A stretch of 64,000 nucleotides of DNA from positions 138,749 to 202,748 of the forward strand of contig DHVT01000028.1 in NCBI GenBank assembly GCA_002412775.1, read 5' to 3'. The translations under genes and the position numbers were made by a program. Shown piece by piece: positions 60,614 to 64,000 of this stretch (its first letter is position 1; every line of letters begins with the position of its first letter). Origin of the DNA: Firmicutes bacterium UBA5201 (lineage in GTDB: Bacteria > Bacillota > Clostridia > Peptostreptococcales > Acidaminobacteraceae). Below the pieces are notes generated by a model, which saw nothing but the letters and a program-made list of their open reading frames with translations, made no database searches and was not told the origin of the DNA.

Positions 60614-60619
60614 GTCATA

Positions 60620-61819
60620 CTACATCAAAACCTCAACATGAACCGATCGGTCCTTCGCAAGATCGACGAAACGCTCGCCCACCTGAACCAAAGGTCTGGT
60701 CGGATAATTATGATCGATGAATATGATCTTACCCATTTCACCGGTTGAAAGTTTGACCTGTTTCCCGACATAGTACTCTGACAGTTTCTTAACGAAAATG
60801 TAGCACACTTCCGCATCGAAGAGTTTCCCGCTCGACCAGGAAAGGTAATCCGCAGCCAACAGTGGTGAAATGCCCTTTCGATATGGACGATCTGTGATCA
60901 TGGCGTCAAAGACGTCGCAAACCATTATGATTTTTGCAAAATCATGAATTTGATTCTCTCTTAGACGAAGCGGATATCCCGAACCATCCATGCGTTCATG
61001 GTGATGAAGAGCGGCATATTTTATATTGGACGAAACGCCTTTGGTCTTAAGCAAAATGCTATAACCGAACTGAGCGTGTTTTTTGATGAGTTCAAATTCC
61101 TCAGCGTTGACATTTTCTTCTTTTTTGACTATAAAATCAGGAATATTCATTTTGCCGATATCATACAAAAGTCCCGCTTCACCGAGTTCAATAAGTTCCT
61201 CTTGAGAATAACCGAGCCATTTTCCGATCATTGTGGCGAGTATTGAAACTCTTAAGGAATGCTGGAAAGTGTAATCATCGGATTCCTTGAGTTGATTGAG
61301 CCTCATGAGGACATCATTGTTTCTGATCATGTCCGGAAGTGCCTCTTCAACATTGTGCTTGATGCGTTCGAGATCCAGTTCACCGGTTTCTCTGATGTTT
61401 CTGAACACTTCTTTGGTGTCATCGATCATCTTCTGATGTTTGACATCAATAGGGATGTTGCCCTCACCGGTGAGCACGTGAATTTCCATGTTGCGGTTGA
61501 CAACACTTCTTTCGGTTGGCTCATAGACATGACCATTGATTTCATCGAGATCATTCAACAATTTCATCAAATCGAAGGCGTCACCATTTTTGGATGCGTT
61601 CTCTTTGAATGCGTGAACATCCAGCGCAACATTTTCAATGGCTTCATTTTCATGTTCCAAAACTTTGACTTCTGTAAAACCGAGATTTGAAATCAGTTCG
61701 ATATGCCTTTGTGTCAAACGAGTGCCTTTGCTGAGAAGTTCGACGACACCACTTGAATCTATAATGGATTCGCCTAAAATCATACCATCCCTAAGTTGCT
61801 TCGTTTCAATTATTTTCAC
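60620..61819 (-). CDS. HD-GYP domain protein with altered HD motif
   Basis: A 399-aa protein. The N-terminal 130 residues match the domain that often precedes HD-GYP in Firmicutes. The HD-GYP domain spans about 170-360: HSLRV at H187, GYP at 281-283 within HHHERMDGSGYP, and a conserved His at 248. The metal-binding HD pair itself reads YD (Y219-D220, LLYDIGK), so one His ligand is lost. Either the metal site is rearranged or the protein is a c-di-GMP sensor rather than a phosphodiesterase. The start is a GTG at 61819 with a modest GGTGAG in front. Confidence 0.82.
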   Translation of the reverse strand: MKIIETKQLRDGMILGESIIDSSGVVELLSKGTRLTQRHIELISNLGFTEVKVLEHENEAIENVALDVHAFKENASKNGDAFDLMKLLNDLDEINGHVYEPTERSVVNRNMEIHVLTGEGNIPIDVKHQKMIDDTKEVFRNIRETGELDLERIKHNVEEALPDMIRNNDVLMRLNQLKESDDYTFQHSLRVSILATMIGKWLGYSQEELIELGEAGLLYDIGKMNIPDFIVKKEENVNAEEFELIKKHAQFGYSILLKTKGVSSNIKYAALHHHERMDGSGYPLRLRENQIHDFAKIIMVCDVFDAMITDRPYRKGISPLLAADYLSWSSGKLFDAEVCYIFVKKLSEYYVGKQVKLSTGEMGKIIFIDHNYPTRPLVQVGERFVDLAKDRSVHVEVLM

Positions 61820-61867
61820 AATCGCTCACCATCCAGTACCATCTCATAAAAAGTTAGCTGCACAACA

Positions 61868-62722
61868 TCAAAATTCGTTCTTGAAAAAAATTGTGATCAT
61901 GCCTGGACCGCAATGAGCCCCTACCGCACACCCCAAAGTGTTGATGATAAAATTTCTTGTACCATATACAGTCTCAAAATGGTTTTTGACTTCAGCCGCT
62001 TCCTCATCATTCAATGTGTGGGCGATCCCCACAAGTTGATTGTCCAGTCCACGTCCGTTGGCTTCTATATATTCATAAAGTTTGGTCAACAGTTTCTTTT
62101 TACCCTTCGCTTTGTCAAAAGGTACCAAAAAACCATCCACCACATGGAGAATCGGTTTTATGTTGAGTATGTTGCCGATCATTGCCTGGGATTTACTTAC
62201 CCTGCCGCCTCTTAAAAGGTACTCCAGATCATCCACTGAAAAAACATGTCGCATTTGTGAGGAGGCTTTTGCCACATAGGACATCACTTCATCGTAGGTA
62301 GCGTTGTTCTCAACCATTTTTGCGGCTTCGACGACTATGACACCGAGTCCCAATGAAACGCACTTGGTATCGATGATCGTCATCTTGAAATCCGGATACT
62401 CTTCTTTGATTGTTTCATATGCCAGTACCGAAGTTTGATAAGTCCCTGATAAATTGGACGAAAATGCCAAATAAATAAATTCATCGCCAGTTTGGGCGAA
62501 TTTCTCAAAATAATCCAGAAAGTGATTGAGCGGAATTTGTGCCGTTTTTACAGTACTGCCTTTGATCATGGCTTTATACATGTCGTTCGGTTCAATAGTT
62601 ACTGAATCCAGGTATTCCACATTGTTCAAATAGACGATCAGTGGCAATATTTCAATTTGATGTTTCTCTGCCAATGCTTTCGGCAAGTCAGAGGCACTAT
62701 CTGTAATGATTCTTAAAGCCAT
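61868..62722 (-). CDS. DegV-family fatty-acid-binding protein
   Basis: A 284-aa two-domain DegV protein. Lipid-site features: IITDSASDLPKAL near the N-terminus, SSNLSGTYQTSVLA in the first domain, and GGRVSKSQAMIGNILNIKPIL in the second. DegV proteins bind fatty acids, and FakB members deliver them to the FakA kinase. No fakA lies in this window. GGGGG precedes the ATG. Confidence 0.88.
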   Translation of the reverse strand: MALRIITDSASDLPKALAEKHQIEILPLIVYLNNVEYLDSVTIEPNDMYKAMIKGSTVKTAQIPLNHFLDYFEKFAQTGDEFIYLAFSSNLSGTYQTSVLAYETIKEEYPDFKMTIIDTKCVSLGLGVIVVEAAKMVENNATYDEVMSYVAKASSQMRHVFSVDDLEYLLRGGRVSKSQAMIGNILNIKPILHVVDGFLVPFDKAKGKKKLLTKLYEYIEANGRGLDNQLVGIAHTLNDEEAAEVKNHFETVYGTRNFIINTLGCAVGAHCGPGMITIFFKNEF

Positions 62723-62748
62723 AAAATCCCCCTGTGTATTATTATTTA

Positions 62749-63309
62749 TTATATCATGTATTCATTCAATTTGACCATATGATAATGGTCTTCCCATTTG
62801 CCATTGATTTTCAGGTATTTTCGGGCAAGGCCTTCATTTTCAAAACCAAGTCTCTTCACCACGTTCATGGATTTCATGTTGTCGGGCATGATGTTGGCTT
62901 CAATCCTGTGAAGTTCCATTTCATCAAATGCGACTTCCATGACTTTTGAGATGGCTTCTGTCATATACCCGGCTCCCGTAAAGCGCTCACCAAGTTTATA
63001 CCCCAAAAAGCAGGACTGAAAGACACCCCTGATGATATTGGTGAGCGAAACACTGCCAATAGGTTCATCATTGGTCTCGTCTTCTTTCTTAAATATCCAA
63101 AAACGGACCATTTGACCTTTCATAAAAAACTGTTCCTCAAGATTGAGTATGCGTCTCTGGTGATTGATCGTATAAAAATCAGGTTGCTTGATCTGCTCCC
63201 ATCGCATTAAAAACGATTCGTTTTCCAAATAAAATTTGAGAATTTTAGATGCATAAGTACTGTCGACCACTACAAGTCTCAGGCGTTCAGTCTCATAAAC
63301 CCTATTCAT
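62749..63309 (-). CDS. GNAT-family N-acetyltransferase (RimJ/RimL type)
   Basis: A 186-aa acetyltransferase of the RimJ/RimL group: YETERLRLVVVDST at the start, GSVSLTNIIRGVFQSCFLGYKLGERFTGAGYMTEAI in the acetyl-CoA part, and IEANIMPDNMKSMNVVKRLGFENEGLARKYLKINGKWEDHYHM. Members acetylate protein N-termini or small amines. The ATG at 63309 begins one base after the rsmA stop; an in-frame upstream extension into rsmA is rejected. A ribosome site GGGAAG precedes it. Confidence 0.85.
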   Translation of the reverse strand: MNRVYETERLRLVVVDSTYASKILKFYLENESFLMRWEQIKQPDFYTINHQRRILNLEEQFFMKGQMVRFWIFKKEDETNDEPIGSVSLTNIIRGVFQSCFLGYKLGERFTGAGYMTEAISKVMEVAFDEMELHRIEANIMPDNMKSMNVVKRLGFENEGLARKYLKINGKWEDHYHMVKLNEYMI

Positions 63310-63310
63310 T

Positions 63311-64000
63311 TCATCTTCCCTTCTTAATAGTGAAAATGGCATTGGAAAGTCTTGCGAACTCTTCCATTCCAAGCGCTTCGCCTCGAGTTCTCTCTTCGAT
63401 TTCCGCAATGGCAAGTGCCTTTCTGGCCTCATCCCTATCCAGTCCGAGAAAACCTCCGGTCAAAGCATTGAGAAGTGTTTTTCTGCGTTTTCCAAACCCG
63501 TCCTTGACCGTTGAGAAAAAGGTTTTTTCATCGAGCAACTCGACAGGTGGTGCCTTTCTGACATTCAATCTGATCACAGTGGAATCCACGTTTGGAGAAG
63601 GCATGAAAGAGCCTCTGGAAACGCGGGTGACAATGGACGGTTCCGTAAAATATTGGACAGCTACAGAAAGTGCCCCATAATCCTTTGTGGAAGGCGATGC
63701 CATGATTCTATCGGCGACTTCCTTTTGGATCATGATGACCAAATCGGTTACCGGCACTCTTTCTTCAAGAAACTTCATGATGATGGGTGTCGTCACATAA
63801 TAAGGGAGATTCGCCACCAATTTAGGTGATTTTTCCTTGAAATGGGTTTCGAACAATGCTTTCAGGTCCACTTTAAGAATATCATCGCAGATGATCGTCA
63901 AGTTGTCATGATGTCCCACGGTCTCATCCAATACAGGAATCAAACTGCGGTCGATCTCAACCGAGACGACTTTGCCGGACGCCTCACAAAGCGCATTGGT
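63311..64000 (-). CDS. rsmA: 16S rRNA dimethyladenosine transferase (RsmA/KsgA), 5' end outside the window
   Basis: The frame is open to base 64000; 230 codons are visible, so the N-terminal region including motif I lies beyond the window. Visible motifs are the acidic SAM segment VVSVEIDRSL, the later IICDDILKVDL, the catalytic NLPYYVTTPIIMKFLE, and VQKEVADRI and KRRKTLLNAL-type C-terminal segments. RsmA dimethylates two adjacent adenines near the 3' end of 16S rRNA. First gene seen in a minus-strand run with the GNAT and degV. Confidence 0.93.
   Translation of the reverse strand, partial: TNALCEASGKVVSVEIDRSLIPVLDETVGHHDNLTIICDDILKVDLKALFETHFKEKSPKLVANLPYYVTTPIIMKFLEERVPVTDLVIMIQKEVADRIMASPSTKDYGALSVAVQYFTEPSIVTRVSRGSFMPSPNVDSTVIRLNVRKAPPVELLDEKTFFSTVKDGFGKRRKTLLNALTGGFLGLDRDEARKALAIAEIEERTRGEALGMEEFARLSNAIFTIKKGR

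Overview
The window is an ordinary-looking chromosomal segment from a moderately AT-rich, low-GC Gram-positive anaerobe, most likely a spore-forming, amino-acid-fermenting member of the Clostridia. The support is: lysine-fermentation genes (kce, kal), a bifurcating-type bcd-etfBA operon with a Rex-like operator, S-layer-homology proteins, the complete wal (yyc) cell-wall regulon, a DUF3787-type spore-surface peptide, T-box and yybP-ykoY leaders, and a BusR-type c-di-AMP repressor. No rRNA, tRNA, prophage, insertion sequence or CRISPR array was seen. Genus-level placement (something near Fusibacter or Acidaminobacter) is only a guess.

Layout. 0-4.3 kb: the end of a degenerate transglutaminase-like protein, then pyrG-kal-kce on the minus strand with an attenuator-like pyrG leader. 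4.3-13.3 kb: an SLH protein, then a plus-strand run of hydrolase, MurF-like ligase, Ddl, a response regulator/kinase pair and a zinc-ribbon membrane protein. 13.4-19.9 kb (minus): bcd-etfB-etfA, a NitT/TauT-type ABC importer and a methyltransferase-like fragment. 20-24.4 kb: a riboswitch-controlled CaCA antiporter, a MATE exporter and an SLH-CAP protein. 24.5-31.4 kb (minus): znuA-znuC-znuB-zur, then a kinase, an HD-GYP response regulator and a pseudouridine synthase. 31.4-37 kb: acetyltransferases (one fused to a CHAD domain), a CofE-like protein, BusR, hemolysin III and DUF1836. 37-47 kb (minus): an M23 peptidase, then walR-walK-(new secreted gene)-walH-walI-walJ and a serine-hydrolase homologue. 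47.4-51 kb: dnaD- and dnaC-like genes convergent with purA across a repeat-rich gap. 51-58 kb: a methyltransferase, a PLC-like protein, PepV, a nuclease-helicase and a lytic transglycosylase. 58.3-64 kb (minus): rsmA (cut by the window edge), a GNAT, degV, an HD-GYP protein, T-box-tyrS and an HTH protein.

How the genes fit together. Kce and Kal make crotonyl-CoA from the lysine pathway, and Bcd/EtfAB would reduce it to butyryl-CoA under NADH/NAD control through Rex. MurF, Ddl, WalRK, the M23 peptidase and the transglycosylase cover peptidoglycan synthesis, remodelling and surveillance. Zur/Znu and the Mn-type riboswitch cover metal homeostasis.

I did not find an unmistakable new biological system. 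The observations most worth a second look are: (i) mirrored purine-rich minisatellites that overlap or abut the stop codons of dnaC-like and purA; (ii) a 45-bp structured intergenic element present twice, in opposite orientation, in convergent gaps; (iii) a possible attenuator before pyrG; (iv) a GNAT-CHAD fusion; (v) an unrecognised secreted gene inside the wal operon.
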